NCBI RefSeq assembly: GCF_027947535.2
Contig: NZ_JAAGKO020000067.1
Span: 1-34,658, forward strand
Reading direction: 5' to 3'
Length of the DNA stretch: 34,658 nucleotides
Source: Streptantibioticus silvisoli
Lineage (GTDB): Bacteria; Actinomycetota; Actinomycetes; Streptomycetales; Streptomycetaceae
Below are positions 16,060 to 25,401 of the stretch, piece by piece. The position numbers and the translations under genes are program-made. The number at the start of each line of letters is the position of its first letter. Positions within the stretch are counted from its first letter, which is position 1. The notes under the pieces are model-generated. The model was not told the origin of the DNA and made no database searches. It saw nothing but the letters and a program-made list of their open reading frames with translations.

Positions 16060-17136
16060 GTGACAACACCCAGCTCAGAGCCTGTGCGACCTGTTTCGGA
16101 GCCGGAGCCCCGGTCGGCGTCGCCGGAGCGTCGGCCGAAGTCGGGGGAGCCCCGGCCGGCGTCGGGGGCCGGAGGCCGACCGGCGTCGAGGTCCGGGCGA
16201 CGGCCTGCTGCGGAGTCGGGGCGTCGATCCGCCGCGGAGTCCGGGAGCCGACCGGCGTCGGGGCCCGCGCGGAAGTCGGCGCCGGAATCGGGGGCCGCGG
16301 AGAGGTCGGCATCGGGGCCCGCGCGGAAGTCCGCGCCGGAATCGGGGGCCGCGGAGAGGTCGGCATCGGGGCCCGCGCGGAAGTCCGCGCCGGAATCGGG
16401 GGCCGCGGAGAGGCCCGTCTCGGAGCCGGCGCGTCAGCCGGAGTCGGAGTCCGGGAGCCGACCGGCATCGGCGTCCGCGGGGAAGTCGGCGCCGGAGTCC
16501 GGGCGCGGGCCCGCCTCGGAGCCGGTGCGTCGGCGGCGGCACGGTGCGGAGCTGGAAGCGGCGCTGCTGGAAGCGGCGTGGGACGAGCTGGTCGGGGTCG
16601 GCTTCGCCAACCTCACGATGGAGTCGGTGGCCGCGCGGGCGAGAACCGGGATCGCGGTGCTCTACCGCCGCTGGCCCAACAAGGACCAGCTCGTACTCGC
16701 CGCGATCGAGCACTACCGCCGCACCCACCCCGTCGAAACCCCGGACACCGGCACGCTGTCCGGCGATCTGCACGCCCTGCTCACCGGCATGAGCAGGGCC
16801 CGCGCGACCTTCACCGCGGTCGCCGCGGCCACCGCCTTCTCCGGGTTGCTCGCCGAGGCCGGCCTGCCCCCCGCGCAGACCCGCGACAGACTCCTCGGCG
16901 ACCACCCCTTCTCCGGCGCCGAGGTCATCTACCAACGCGCCCACGACCGCGGCGAGATCGACCTCGAACGCATCCCGCCCGCCGCACTCACGATGCCCTT
17001 CGACCTCGTACGCCACGACCTGTTCATGAACCTCAAGCCCCTCACGCCCGCCCGCATCCAAACGATCATCAACGACCTCTTCCTCCCTCTCGTGCGGGAG
17101 CGCGTCGGCGGCCCGGAGGCAACGGGAGCGGGCTGA
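16060..17136 (+). CDS. TetR-family regulator with repetitive disordered N-terminus
   Basis: Up to 358 residues if translated from GTG 16060, which overlaps a strong Shine-Dalgarno-like gaggaggtga. The HTH domain (about residues 158-205) reads ELEAALLEAAWDELVGVGFA, then MESVAARARTGIAVLYRRW. The C-terminal domain matches TetR_C regulators (DHPFSGAEVIYQRAHDRGEI). Residues 1-155 are Ser/Pro/Ala/Glu/Arg-rich and contain a near-exact 18-residue unit (ASGPARKSAPESGAAERS) three times. An in-frame GTG at 16525 would give a standard 203-residue TetR, so the true start is uncertain. It probably represses the divergent hydrolase and itself. Confidence 0.85.
   Translation: MTTPSSEPVRPVSEPEPRSASPERRPKSGEPRPASGAGGRPASRSGRRPAAESGRRSAAESGSRPASGPARKSAPESGAAERSASGPARKSAPESGAAERSASGPARKSAPESGAAERPVSEPARQPESESGSRPASASAGKSAPESGRGPASEPVRRRRHGAELEAALLEAAWDELVGVGFANLTMESVAARARTGIAVLYRRWPNKDQLVLAAIEHYRRTHPVETPDTGTLSGDLHALLTGMSRARATFTAVAAATAFSGLLAEAGLPPAQTRDRLLGDHPFSGAEVIYQRAHDRGEIDLERIPPAALTMPFDLVRHDLFMNLKPLTPARIQTIINDLFLPLVRERVGGPEATGAG
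16261..16422. repeat. 54-bp tandem repeat, three copies
   Basis: Near-identical 54-bp units start at 16261, 16315 and 16369 (gggcccgcgcggaagtc at each start). They encode the 18-residue repeats at the N-terminus of the TetR protein. Similar but diverged units flank the array. Confidence 0.85.
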
Positions 17137-17293
17137 GGGGGCCGCCCCGCGCTTGACGCGCCCGGCGTGAGCACCGCGCCGGCCCGGGGAGCGGCTCCGG
17201 TCGGCGGCCGACCCGGCACGACGCGGTCGGGGCCGCCGGCTGGAACGGTCACCGTGGCGGGCCCCGGGCAGTCACCGTGGCGAAGGCGTCCGT

Positions 17294-18802
17294 TCATCCT
17301 GGTCGGCCGGCATCGGCCGTTGCCTCATCACGCCGTGCCGGTGCGGCGGGCGCGGAGGCCCGGGGTTCCTTGAGCAGGAGCGAGAGCACGGCGGTGGCGA
17401 GGCTTACCGCGGCGGCGACGAGCAGGGCGGTGCGGTAGCCGTGGACGACCGACTCGGGACCGGTCGTGTGGCCCTGGTGGGTGACGGTGGAGGCGACGGT
17501 GACCAGGGCGGCGAGTCCGAGCGCGCCGCCGATCTGGCGGCACATGTTGATCAGCCCCGAGGCGACCCCCGCGTTGCGCGGGTCGCCGCCGGTGGTGGCC
17601 GCGACGATCGCCGGCATCATCATCACGCTCATCCCCGCCCCGACGATCAGGGTGGGAGCCAGCACGTGGACCGCGTAGGCCGAGTGGACCGGCAACTGGG
17701 CGAGCCACACCAGCCCGCCTGCGGCGATCAGGCCACCGCCCAGCACGAGCCGCTTCGGGCCGACCCCGGGGATCAGTTTCTGGGAGGTGAGGACGCCGAC
17801 GCTGATCACGACGGCCATCGGCAGCAAGGACAGTCCGGCGCGCAGCGCGGTCTCGCCCAGCACCTGCTGGAGGTAGAGCGACAGGAAGAACAGCGGCGCG
17901 GTGATCACGAGGCCCAGGCACCCGGTCAGGACGTTGCCGATCCGGACGTTGTGCTCGGCGAACACCTCCCGGGGGATCAGCGGCTCACGGGTGCGGCTCT
18001 CGATCAGCAGGAACGCGGCGAGCAGCACGATTGCGGCGGCGATCGCGGCGAGCACCTGGCCGGACGCCCAGCCGTCCTGCGGGGCGGCCGAGACACCGTA
18101 GACGATCGCGGCGACGCCGAGGGTGACCGTGACGGCGCCGGGGACGTCGATCCGGGTGCGGCGCTCGGAGGCGGTGGATGCCTGAAGGGCGACGAACGTG
18201 GCGACGAGCAGGCCGGCGCCGATCGGGACGTTGACCAGCAGTACCCAGCGCCAGCTCAGCGAGGCGGTGAGGACGCCGCCGAGCACGATGCCGGCGGCTC
18301 CGGCACCGGCGGCCGCGACCCCCCACCAGGTGAGCGCGCGAGTACGCCTGCCGGGTTCGGTGTGGCTGGCGGTGATCAGGCTGAGGCTCGCCGGCCCGAG
18401 CGCGGCGGCGCCGGCCCCCTGGACGAAGCGGGCCACCAGCAGCATCACGCCGTCCTGGGCCAGGCCCCCGAGCAGGCTGGCGGCGGTGAACACGACCAGC
18501 CCGATCTGGAAGACCCGGCGGCGGCCGAACAGGTCGCTTGCCCGCGAGGCGAGCAGCAACAGACCGCCGAAGGTGATCAGGTACCCGTCGACGACCCATT
18601 GCTGCGCGCCGACCGACAGGCCGAGCCCCGCCTTCATCGCGGGGAGTGCGACGTTCACGATGCTCGAGTCCAGCACCACCATGAACTGCGCCAGACACGC
18701 GATGACGGCGACGACCGCCAGGCGCACCCCCGGCTTCGCGACGTTCTGCGTCGATGGGGTCAACGGATCGGGGGAGGACGTCGACGGGTCTCGGGAGGAC
18801 AT
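17294..18802 (-). CDS. MFS exporter, DHA2 family (EmrB/QacA-like, 14 TM)
   Basis: A 502-residue proton-driven drug exporter from ATG 18802. The first TM reads CLAQFMVVLDSSIVNVALPA, a hallmark of DHA2 proteins. It is followed by QQWVVDGYLITFGGLLLL and the A-motif DLFGRRRVFQIG. About 14 hydrophobic segments follow. The frame stays open to 19210, but that extension crosses the operator region and the divergent gene and is not credible. It is divergent from a TetR gene, the standard efflux/repressor arrangement, and converges on the repeat-containing TetR upstream. Confidence 0.93.
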   Translation of the reverse strand: MSSRDPSTSSPDPLTPSTQNVAKPGVRLAVVAVIACLAQFMVVLDSSIVNVALPAMKAGLGLSVGAQQWVVDGYLITFGGLLLLASRASDLFGRRRVFQIGLVVFTAASLLGGLAQDGVMLLVARFVQGAGAAALGPASLSLITASHTEPGRRTRALTWWGVAAAGAGAAGIVLGGVLTASLSWRWVLLVNVPIGAGLLVATFVALQASTASERRTRIDVPGAVTVTLGVAAIVYGVSAAPQDGWASGQVLAAIAAAIVLLAAFLLIESRTREPLIPREVFAEHNVRIGNVLTGCLGLVITAPLFFLSLYLQQVLGETALRAGLSLLPMAVVISVGVLTSQKLIPGVGPKRLVLGGGLIAAGGLVWLAQLPVHSAYAVHVLAPTLIVGAGMSVMMMPAIVAATTGGDPRNAGVASGLINMCRQIGGALGLAALVTVASTVTHQGHTTGPESVVHGYRTALLVAAAVSLATAVLSLLLKEPRASAPAAPARRDEATADAGRPG

Positions 18803-18842
18803 TGCGGCCGCCTTTCCTGGACGCTGCTGGGGGTTGGTGTTG

Positions 18843-18955
18843 GGCGCGTTCGCGCCGAGTGGGTTCGTGCCGCGTGCGTTGGTGCCACGTGCGATCACGC
18901 CGCGTGCGATCACGCCGCGTCCGTTCACACTGGGCGCGATCGCGCTGGACGAGAA
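18843..18955. repeat. 15-bp tandem repeats near the efflux promoter
   Basis: Degenerate 15-bp units of the form cgtgcgatcacgccg follow one another, with exact or near-exact copies around 18887-18925. They lie between the exporter start and the TetR operator. Confidence 0.6.
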
Positions 18956-18972
18956 GCCGTACCGGTAGTTAT

Positions 18973-19020
18973 CGGATAGGCTGTCCGGCAACAGCCTAAC
19001 CAATGGCGGATAGGCTGTCC
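18973..19020. promoter_or_regulatory. Probable TetR operator between exporter and repressor
   Basis: The 14-mer cggataggctgtcc occurs at 18973-18986 and 19007-19020. In addition AGGCTGT (18979-18985) pairs with ACAGCCT (18991-18997). This is a typical palindromic TetR operator arrangement in a divergent promoter. Confidence 0.65.
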
Positions 19021-19055
19021 ACCAATCTCTGACGACCTCGGCGGACGGACTCTTG

Positions 19056-19823
19056 ATGACGTCGGACAAGGCCACGTTCCCCACCAGGCGGGCAGCCGCC
19101 GCGCGCAACCGCGACAAGATCCTGGCGGCTGCCCGTACCGCCTTCGCCGACCCGGGCGTCGAGGTCTCGATGGCCGAGGTCGCGCGGCGGGCCGGTGTCG
19201 GCATGGCCACGCTCTATCGCAACTTCCCCGGTCGCCAGGAGCTCCTCGAAGCCCTCTACGTCGACGAGGTCGACGCCCTGTGCGAGGCCGCCGGCGCCGG
19301 CGGCGACGCGCAGCCGCCGGGCGCGGCGCTCACCGACTGGCTGCGCCGGCTCTTCGCCTTCATCCCGAGCAAGCGCCTCATCGTCTCCGAACTGCTGGAG
19401 CACACCGACCGCGACAGCCCCCTCCGCCACAGCAACCGCACCCGGGCACTCACCGCCGGCCGCCCCCTGCTGACCGCCGCCCAGGCCGCCCACGAGATCC
19501 GCGCCGACCTCACGCTCGAGCAGATCTTCGACATGATCGTCGCCATCGCCAAGATCAACGGCGACCCCGACTACCTGGAGCCGATGCTCCGCACCATGCT
19601 CAGCGGGTTGCGCCCGCCGGCGCAGGACGAGGCGGCCGGGCGAGGCCAGGGGTTGGGGGTTGGGGGGCGGGGGGCGGTGGCTGGTCGGCGGGGGCGCTCG
19701 CTGCTCGCTGCGGCCATCAGTGGCAGAGCCTCCGTTCGGCAACCCAGCGGCGGGACGTTCACCACTGGGTTGCCGAACGAGGTTGCGCCCGGCTTCAGCC
19801 ACGAACGACCCCGCATCCGCTGA
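19056..19823 (+). CDS. TetR-family repressor of the divergent exporter
   Basis: A 255-residue protein from ATG 19056, with a TTG one codon upstream. The HTH region contains RDKILAAARTAFADPGVEVSMAEVARRAG and the recognition helix end VGMATLYRNFPGRQELLEAL. The C-terminal part matches the SbtR-like TetR domain (LRRLFAFIPSKRLIVSELLEH). Residues after about 190 are Gly/Arg-rich and unlike the family, and their DNA holds a 15-bp perfect inverted repeat. The 3' end may therefore be an extension created by later sequence change. Confidence 0.9.
   Translation: MTSDKATFPTRRAAAARNRDKILAAARTAFADPGVEVSMAEVARRAGVGMATLYRNFPGRQELLEALYVDEVDALCEAAGAGGDAQPPGAALTDWLRRLFAFIPSKRLIVSELLEHTDRDSPLRHSNRTRALTAGRPLLTAAQAAHEIRADLTLEQIFDMIVAIAKINGDPDYLEPMLRTMLSGLRPPAQDEAAGRGQGLGVGGRGAVAGRRGRSLLAAAISGRASVRQPSGGTFTTGLPNEVAPGFSHERPRIR
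19733..19779. repeat. Perfect 15-bp inverted repeat (47 bp overall)
   Basis: CGTTCGGCAACCCAG (19733-19747) is exactly complementary to CTGGGTTGCCGAACG (19765-19779), with a 17-nt loop. It lies inside the 3' end of the TetR frame, so it could act as an early terminator or be a remnant of a small mobile inverted-repeat element. Confidence 0.8.
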
Positions 19824-19931
19824 CAAGGCAAGCAGACGTCCGCGAAGCGTTTCTCGTACCCGCCTGCTCCCTCACCGCCCACGGACCACTCAACTCGTCG
19901 TGCCGGCCGATGTAGGCTCGACCGCCTCATT

Positions 19932-22900
19932 GTGCTGGTGGCAAGGGAGCGGTCGGTGGTGGGAAGGGCCGTGGAGCGGCGGCGTCGGGCGGCGATCGTG
20001 CGGTACTGGCGTGCGGTGGAGCTGTTCAGTCCGCCCACGGTCGACAGCGTGGACACGGAGAAGAACGTCTTCCCGGTCCAAGCGGGGCGGCCGCTGCCCT
20101 GGGAACCCCGGCACGCCCTCGAACGCAAGCAGTTGGAGCCGGGAAAGGTGTGGCAGCACACCGTTTACGCCGGGGTGTTCGAGATCGCACGGATGCGCGA
20201 GGTGCTCTGCGAGGTTTTCGGGCGGGACGACCAGGACGAGGACTACGACGGTCGGCACGCCGGGCACAGTGCGCTGCTCAGCTTCACGGTCAACCACGAA
20301 GGCCGGTTACTGATGCACACCCCGGTCCTGTCCTCGTGTGCCTGGGCCGTCGGTCGAGCCCACGCCCCGGGACCGGATGACACGACATGGCTGGACGGCT
20401 TCGACAAGGACGAGGAACAGTGCCTGGGCAGGCTGCTGCAACTCGCCGACGGAAAGCTGACGGTGGTGAACGGCGCCCTCAGCACCTCGGCAGCACGGCA
20501 CGCCGCCCTGGGGGCCATCGCCGGGGTGGCGGCCAACGTGGTGCTGGGGGCGGCGACCGGCGGCATCGGGGTACTCGCCTCGGCGGCGTCCTCGGCGCTG
20601 GGGCCGGTGTTCGGGCCCATGGCGGCCGGCGCGATCCAGAAATCCGGAGAAGCAGCGGCGACCACGGTCGTCGACAAGGCCAAGGAGGCCGTGACCGCCG
20701 GCCCCGATTCCGCACCCCGGGCGTCCGCCGACTCGCCCGCACCGGCCGAGGAGCCGGGCACTGACGACGGCGACGAGGACATCGCCGATCAGGAACCGCC
20801 CGAACTCGGCAGCCGTCCGCTCGACGTACGAGCGCTGGCAGCCGTGGTCCGGTGGGTCGCCGAACGACTGGGTGTGGCCGGCTCCTTGCTGCCGGACGCG
20901 ATCCGGGTCAAGAGCTTCCAGGTACGGGCCGGCCGGGCGCGGGACGGCGAACAGTCGGATTTTCTCAACAGCTTCATCGCCGCGGATCTCGCACGCGTCG
21001 CGGACTCCCTGGCCCAGGGCACCTCCGGCCGGGCACTGGAGGAGTATCTGCGCCCGGGCGCCTTCTCGGAGCGGGCATCCCGCATCGATGTCCGACAGCA
21101 CCCGGAGGTCCTGCTGGACGGGGTGCAGCCGAAGTCCACGCCGCTGGGGAGATGGCCGGCCGCCGCCCGGCATCCCCTGGCGCTCAGCCAGCAGTTCGCG
21201 GTGAACACAGCCCTGGCCGCCCTGGGCGACGATGACGCCCGCGGTGTCTACGCCGTCAACGGGCCGCCGGGAACCGGTAAGACCACCATGCTGCGCGACC
21301 TCATCTCCGCGCTCGTGGTCCGCCGTGCCGAGCGCCTCGCGGCCCTGCCGCGCGCACGGGACGCCTTCGGCGAGCCGGTGCGGTGGACCGTGGACGGCCA
21401 GACCTTCACCGTGCATCCGCCGGTGGCCGCGTTGACCGGGTTCGAGATGCTGCTCGCCTCGGCGAACAACGGCGCGGTGGAGAACGTCACCACCGAGATC
21501 CCGGCCCGGGACGCCGTCGACGAGGAGTGGCGCGAGCACGCGGACTACCTCGCGCGACCCGCCACCTTCCTGCTGGAATCCGATGCCTGGGGGGCGGTCG
21601 CGGCGCGGCTGGGCAATCGGGCGAACCGCTCGGCCTTCAAGGAGCGGTTCTGGTGGGGACAGGATGAGAGGAAGCCCACTCGTGCCCCGGGACAAGGCGG
21701 TCCCGGACCAGGCGGACCCGCACGGGGCGGCCCCGGACCGGACGGCCTGGGGCAAGGCGGTCCCGGGCAGGGCAACGCGCGGCGGCGGACCGGGAACCAG
21801 CGCTCGGGTGACGGCCTGCACGATCTGCTCGTCGAGGCCGGAAAACGGTCGGAGCGGACCTCCCCACCCGGTTCGGCCGAGAACACGTCCGGCCCCGGCG
21901 CTCCCCGTCCCGCCCCGCTCGGCACCGACACATGGCCCCAGGCCGTGCGACGCTTCACCCGTGCTCGGCAGAGAGCCGAACGTCTGGCGACCCAACGGCA
22001 GCGGATCGCCGAGACCCGTCAACGGATACGCGCGGGCGACCTGCCGGTCCGCCGGGCTGAGGCGAACGCGGCGGACGCACGTGAGGAGTTGTGCCTCGTC
22101 CTGCGCGAGTTGAGCGCCCTCGACGGTGAGCGGCGCGAAGCCGAGATCTCGGCCGCACGGTCCGAGAGCGCCCTGAGGGACGCCGGGACGGCAGTCGCCC
22201 GACGGCAACAGGAAGCCGACCTGGCCAGCAGTCTCTGTTCCGCCGCCGCGAACGAGTTACGTGCCTTCGACCTCCGCAACTCCCCCGGTCGACTACGCCT
22301 CCTGCTGTCCGGCAACCGCGCCGGGGAACGCTGGACCCGCGAGCGCGAACCGCTCGCCGCCGCGCTCCGCCACAAGGAGTCGACGCTGGCCGGCGTCGAC
22401 CAGGCACTCCGGCAGAGCCAGTCCGAGGTCGCCGTGCTGCGGACACGACGCGACAGCGCCCAGACCCGGCTCGACGCTGTCACACGGCGGTGCACGGCCC
22501 AGCAACAGCGCGGGCACACCGCGCGGGAGGGGGTCGAACTCGCCGACCGTGCGGTCGCGCAGGCTCGGGCCGCCCGGGCCGCCGATCAACGGACCCTGTC
22601 CGAGGCGGAGCGGACATACGGATCCGCCGTGCCGGGGCCCGAGTGGGACGCCGCCCCGGACGACCAGGATGCCGCGGCGCAGCGGGAGAAGTCCGCCCCC
22701 TGGATGGACGAGGACTTCGCCCGTTCCCGCAGTGAACTCTTCCTGGCCGCGCTGAACCTGCATCGAGCCCTGCTGGCCGCCGAGCCGAATCTGGTGCGCG
22801 CAAGCATGCGTGGCACGATGGACGTCATCAGCGGCAACGCCCCGAAGGATCTGGCCCCTGATCGGGTGCGGGCCGCTTGGCAGTTGCTCTTCCTCGTCGT

Positions 22901-23945
22901 CCCCGTGGTCTCCACCACCTTCGCCTCGCTCGACCGCATGTTCGCCGGACTCGGCCCGGAATCGTTGGGCTGGCTGTTCGTCGATGAAGCGGGGCAGGCC
23001 GCTCCTCAACAGGTTGCCGGCGCCCTGTGGCGGACCCGCCGCGCCATCGTGGTCGGCGACCCGCTCCAGCTCGAACCCGTCGTCTGCCTCCCCTGGAGCG
23101 CCCAGCAACGACTGCGCGCGCACTTCGGCGTGGACGAGGAATGGACCCCGACCCGCCATTCCGTCCAGCGCCTGTCCGACCGGCTCGTCCCCTACGGCAC
23201 CACGCTGCCCGGTCCGGACGGCGACCCGGTCTGGGTCGGTTCGCCACTGCGGGTACACCGCCGCTGCGACCACCTGATGTTCGACGTCAGCAACGCCATC
23301 GCCTACGACAACATGATGGTCTTCGGTACCGGCGAACGTCCGGACTACCCGGCGGTGACACGCAGCGTCTGGCTGGACGTCACCTCGGTCGACGCCCAGG
23401 GGAAGTGGATACCGGAGGAAGGAAGAATCCTGAGCAAGACCCTCGACACGATCGAGGGCCGCCTGCTGGCCGAGTTGCGGGAGGAACTCGACGCCGCGCC
23501 GCAGGACCAGGTGCCGGCCTGGGCGGTGACCGACCCGGCCGACCGCCGCCGGGGCGACCCGATGCGGGCCGAACTGCGGCGCCGCCTCGCCCAACGGGTG
23601 TTCGTCATCAGCCCGTTCCGAGACGTCGTCACCGGGATCGAGAACGTCACCAAGGGCCGGCTGCCCACCAGGGGCAAGAGCAGACGGGTCGGCACCGTCC
23701 ACACCACTCAGGGCAAAGAAGCCGACATCGTGATCCTCGTGCTGGGCACCCGGGCCGGCCAACGCAATTCCCGCGACTGGGCGGCCCAGTCCCCCAATCT
23801 CCTCAACGTCGCCGTCAGCCGTGCCCGCCGCCGCCTCATCGTCATCGGCAACCACGCCGCGTGGTCCCGACACCGTTACTTCGCCGAACTCGCCCATCAC
23901 CCCGGCCTCCACATCACCGACGCCTCCCGCTGGGGCGAGGGGTAA
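19932..23945 (+). CDS. Large Upf1-like SF1 helicase/AAA protein
   Basis: Up to 1337 residues from GTG 19932. Other GTG starts follow within a few codons and no strong ribosome site is seen. The N-terminal domain (1-180) is unrecognised. Residues 183-248 are Gly/Ala-rich and hydrophobic (AIAGVAANVVLGAATGGIGV). The helicase begins near 420. Walker A is GPPGTGKTT (444-452), Walker B is DEAGQAAP (about 1019), motif III is VVGDPLQLEPV, motif V is TVHTTQGKEADIVIL (about 1250) and motif VI is NVAVSRARRRLIVIG (about 1295). Between motifs Ia and II lie a Gly/Pro repeat (about 590-620) and a long charged, coiled-coil-like stretch (about 670-890). SF1 Upf1-like ATPases translocate on DNA or RNA. Similar large single proteins occur among defence genes, but the role here is unproven. 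Confidence 0.88.
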   Translation: MLVARERSVVGRAVERRRRAAIVRYWRAVELFSPPTVDSVDTEKNVFPVQAGRPLPWEPRHALERKQLEPGKVWQHTVYAGVFEIARMREVLCEVFGRDDQDEDYDGRHAGHSALLSFTVNHEGRLLMHTPVLSSCAWAVGRAHAPGPDDTTWLDGFDKDEEQCLGRLLQLADGKLTVVNGALSTSAARHAALGAIAGVAANVVLGAATGGIGVLASAASSALGPVFGPMAAGAIQKSGEAAATTVVDKAKEAVTAGPDSAPRASADSPAPAEEPGTDDGDEDIADQEPPELGSRPLDVRALAAVVRWVAERLGVAGSLLPDAIRVKSFQVRAGRARDGEQSDFLNSFIAADLARVADSLAQGTSGRALEEYLRPGAFSERASRIDVRQHPEVLLDGVQPKSTPLGRWPAAARHPLALSQQFAVNTALAALGDDDARGVYAVNGPPGTGKTTMLRDLISALVVRRAERLAALPRARDAFGEPVRWTVDGQTFTVHPPVAALTGFEMLLASANNGAVENVTTEIPARDAVDEEWREHADYLARPATFLLESDAWGAVAARLGNRANRSAFKERFWWGQDERKPTRAPGQGGPGPGGPARGGPGPDGLGQGGPGQGNARRRTGNQRSGDGLHDLLVEAGKRSERTSPPGSAENTSGPGAPRPAPLGTDTWPQAVRRFTRARQRAERLATQRQRIAETRQRIRAGDLPVRRAEANAADAREELCLVLRELSALDGERREAEISAARSESALRDAGTAVARRQQEADLASSLCSAAANELRAFDLRNSPGRLRLLLSGNRAGERWTREREPLAAALRHKESTLAGVDQALRQSQSEVAVLRTRRDSAQTRLDAVTRRCTAQQQRGHTAREGVELADRAVAQARAARAADQRTLSEAERTYGSAVPGPEWDAAPDDQDAAAQREKSAPWMDEDFARSRSELFLAALNLHRALLAAEPNLVRASMRGTMDVISGNAPKDLAPDRVRAAWQLLFLVVPVVSTTFASLDRMFAGLGPESLGWLFVDEAGQAAPQQVAGALWRTRRAIVVGDPLQLEPVVCLPWSAQQRLRAHFGVDEEWTPTRHSVQRLSDRLVPYGTTLPGPDGDPVWVGSPLRVHRRCDHLMFDVSNAIAYDNMMVFGTGERPDYPAVTRSVWLDVTSVDAQGKWIPEEGRILSKTLDTIEGRLLAELREELDAAPQDQVPAWAVTDPADRRRGDPMRAELRRRLAQRVFVISPFRDVVTGIENVTKGRLPTRGKSRRVGTVHTTQGKEADIVILVLGTRAGQRNSRDWAAQSPNLLNVAVSRARRRLIVIGNHAAWSRHRYFAELAHHPGLHITDASRWGEG

Positions 23946-24352
23946 CCGCTGTCGCCGGGGGCGGTGCGCTTCGGCGCGTTCCGTGGAGCCGGCAGCAGCA
24001 CGCACGGGTACCTGACGGCGCGGCATGTGCGGGAACCCCGGGAAACCGAAGGCGTTCCGTCGAGCCGGGTCGGCCGGGCGTGGGGGGGAAGGGCCCGGCG
24101 ACCTGCGCGGCGGTGCTCGCTGCGGTGGCGATCGGACGGTGGGGTCGTGATCGCGGAAACAGGAGCGAAGGGGACAGGGGAACGGAGAGGACGCCGGAAC
24201 CCGAGGAACTCGGGGACGGAGAGGACACGGGAACCGAGTAGACCGCGACGCCGAGAAGACTGCGGACCGAGTAGACCTCGACGCCGAGAAGACCTGCGGA
24301 CCGAGAAGACCTCGACGCTGAAGACCTCCGGCCCGGGCGGGCACTGCCCCCG
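23946..24352. repeat. Gap with about 33-bp direct repeats, no gene
   Basis: Three units beginning accgagtagacc or accgagaagacc start at 24233, 24266 and 24300, each followed by tcgacgccgagaagac-like sequence. The remainder (23946-24232) shows purine-rich runs and no supported reading frame. The region separates the convergent helicase and afsA-like genes. Confidence 0.65.
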
Positions 24353-25321
24353 TCAGAAGGACGGCAGGTGGTCCATCGTGACGACGCAGGAGAAGACGCA
24401 GCGGCCGGACTGGTGGGCGGAGATGAGGACGCGGGGGCGGCCGGCGGTGTCGTCGGGCAGGAGCGGGTCGGCGTGGATCCAGCACGGGGCGTCGTACTCG
24501 ACGTAGCGGCTGAAGACGGCGTCGAGCGCGACGGGGATCGTGGTGCGCGGGTAGGTGACGGAGTGGGCGGCCTGGCGGGCGGCCTCCAGCAGGAGCATGC
24601 CGGGGACGTGGTCGACGGGGTGGTCGAACAGGGCCGGGTGGCTGAGGTCGACGCGCAGCTGGAAGCGGTGCGGGACGTCGGTGGGCGAGAGCACCACGTC
24701 GGCGAAGTCCTCGCGGATCACGCGGCGCGGGGCGACCGGCGGCGCGAGCGGCAGGATGCGGCTTCTGGCCTCGTCCAGGTCCGCGTACGCGCCGCGCAGG
24801 CGGCGGTAGACGGCCGGCGAGTGGTTGAGGAAGCCGGCCTGGGCGGTGCCCAGCAGCACCCCGTCGCGCAGGATGTCGACCCGCATGTCCACCGACGACA
24901 GCGTCGCGCCGCGGCGCACGACCTCGGGGCAGGCGATGCGCATCTCTATCTTCGCGGCGCGCTCGCCGGCGACCAGCGCGGCCGGTGAGAGCGCGTACCG
25001 CATCCGGCTCCAGGACTGGCGGTGGCCGAACGGCACGCCGTACGCGACGTGGCTGAGGAAGGGAACGCACTGCCGCACCGACTCGGCGACGAGCAGCGGG
25101 TCGTGGAAACCGTGCCGGGGACCGTAGAAGGGGTGCTCCTGCGGCCAGCGGGCGGTGACGTCGAAGGCGTCCTGGCCGGTCTGGTGGTGGCCGGTGAGCA
25201 GGACCTCGCCCGCCACGACCTTGTGAACGGACTCGGGCGACACGTTGCCGGCCGGCGCGGGAGCCGCCTGCGCGGCTGCCGGTACCGGTCTGACGGCGGT
25301 CTGCTGGGTCTGCTTGGACAT
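24353..25321 (-). CDS. AfsA-family gamma-butyrolactone synthase (first copy)
   Basis: A 322-residue protein with two AfsA repeats of hotdog-like fold. ATG 25321 is preceded by AGGGGGAA. AfsA enzymes join a beta-ketoacyl group to dihydroxyacetone phosphate, the first committed step in A-factor-type signal synthesis. Typical stretches are EVLLTGHHQTGQDAFDVTAR and HDPLLVAESVRQCVPFLSH in the first half, and DLSHPALFDHPVDHVPGMLL then EAARQA in the second. It is divergent from the ArpA-like receptor gene across a region with two autoregulatory-element-like sites. This is the classic synthase/receptor pair. Confidence 0.94.
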   Translation of the reverse strand: MSKQTQQTAVRPVPAAAQAAPAPAGNVSPESVHKVVAGEVLLTGHHQTGQDAFDVTARWPQEHPFYGPRHGFHDPLLVAESVRQCVPFLSHVAYGVPFGHRQSWSRMRYALSPAALVAGERAAKIEMRIACPEVVRRGATLSSVDMRVDILRDGVLLGTAQAGFLNHSPAVYRRLRGAYADLDEARSRILPLAPPVAPRRVIREDFADVVLSPTDVPHRFQLRVDLSHPALFDHPVDHVPGMLLLEAARQAAHSVTYPRTTIPVALDAVFSRYVEYDAPCWIHADPLLPDDTAGRPRVLISAHQSGRCVFSCVVTMDHLPSF

Positions 25322-25401
25322 GAAGATTCCCCCTGAAACCTATGCCTGCGTCGGTGGGCGATACGGGTGGGCCGTCTCGCGGCCGATGTCCTCGAGCCCC
25401 A

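Noticed and set aside
17441-18979. 512-codon plus-strand frame opposite the DHA2 exporter
   Set aside because: Charged low-complexity translation without motifs. The minus strand encodes clear MFS segments.
22293-25070. 925-codon minus-strand frame across the helicase and afsA-like genes
   Set aside because: It spans two well-supported genes and an intergenic gap and shows no domain.
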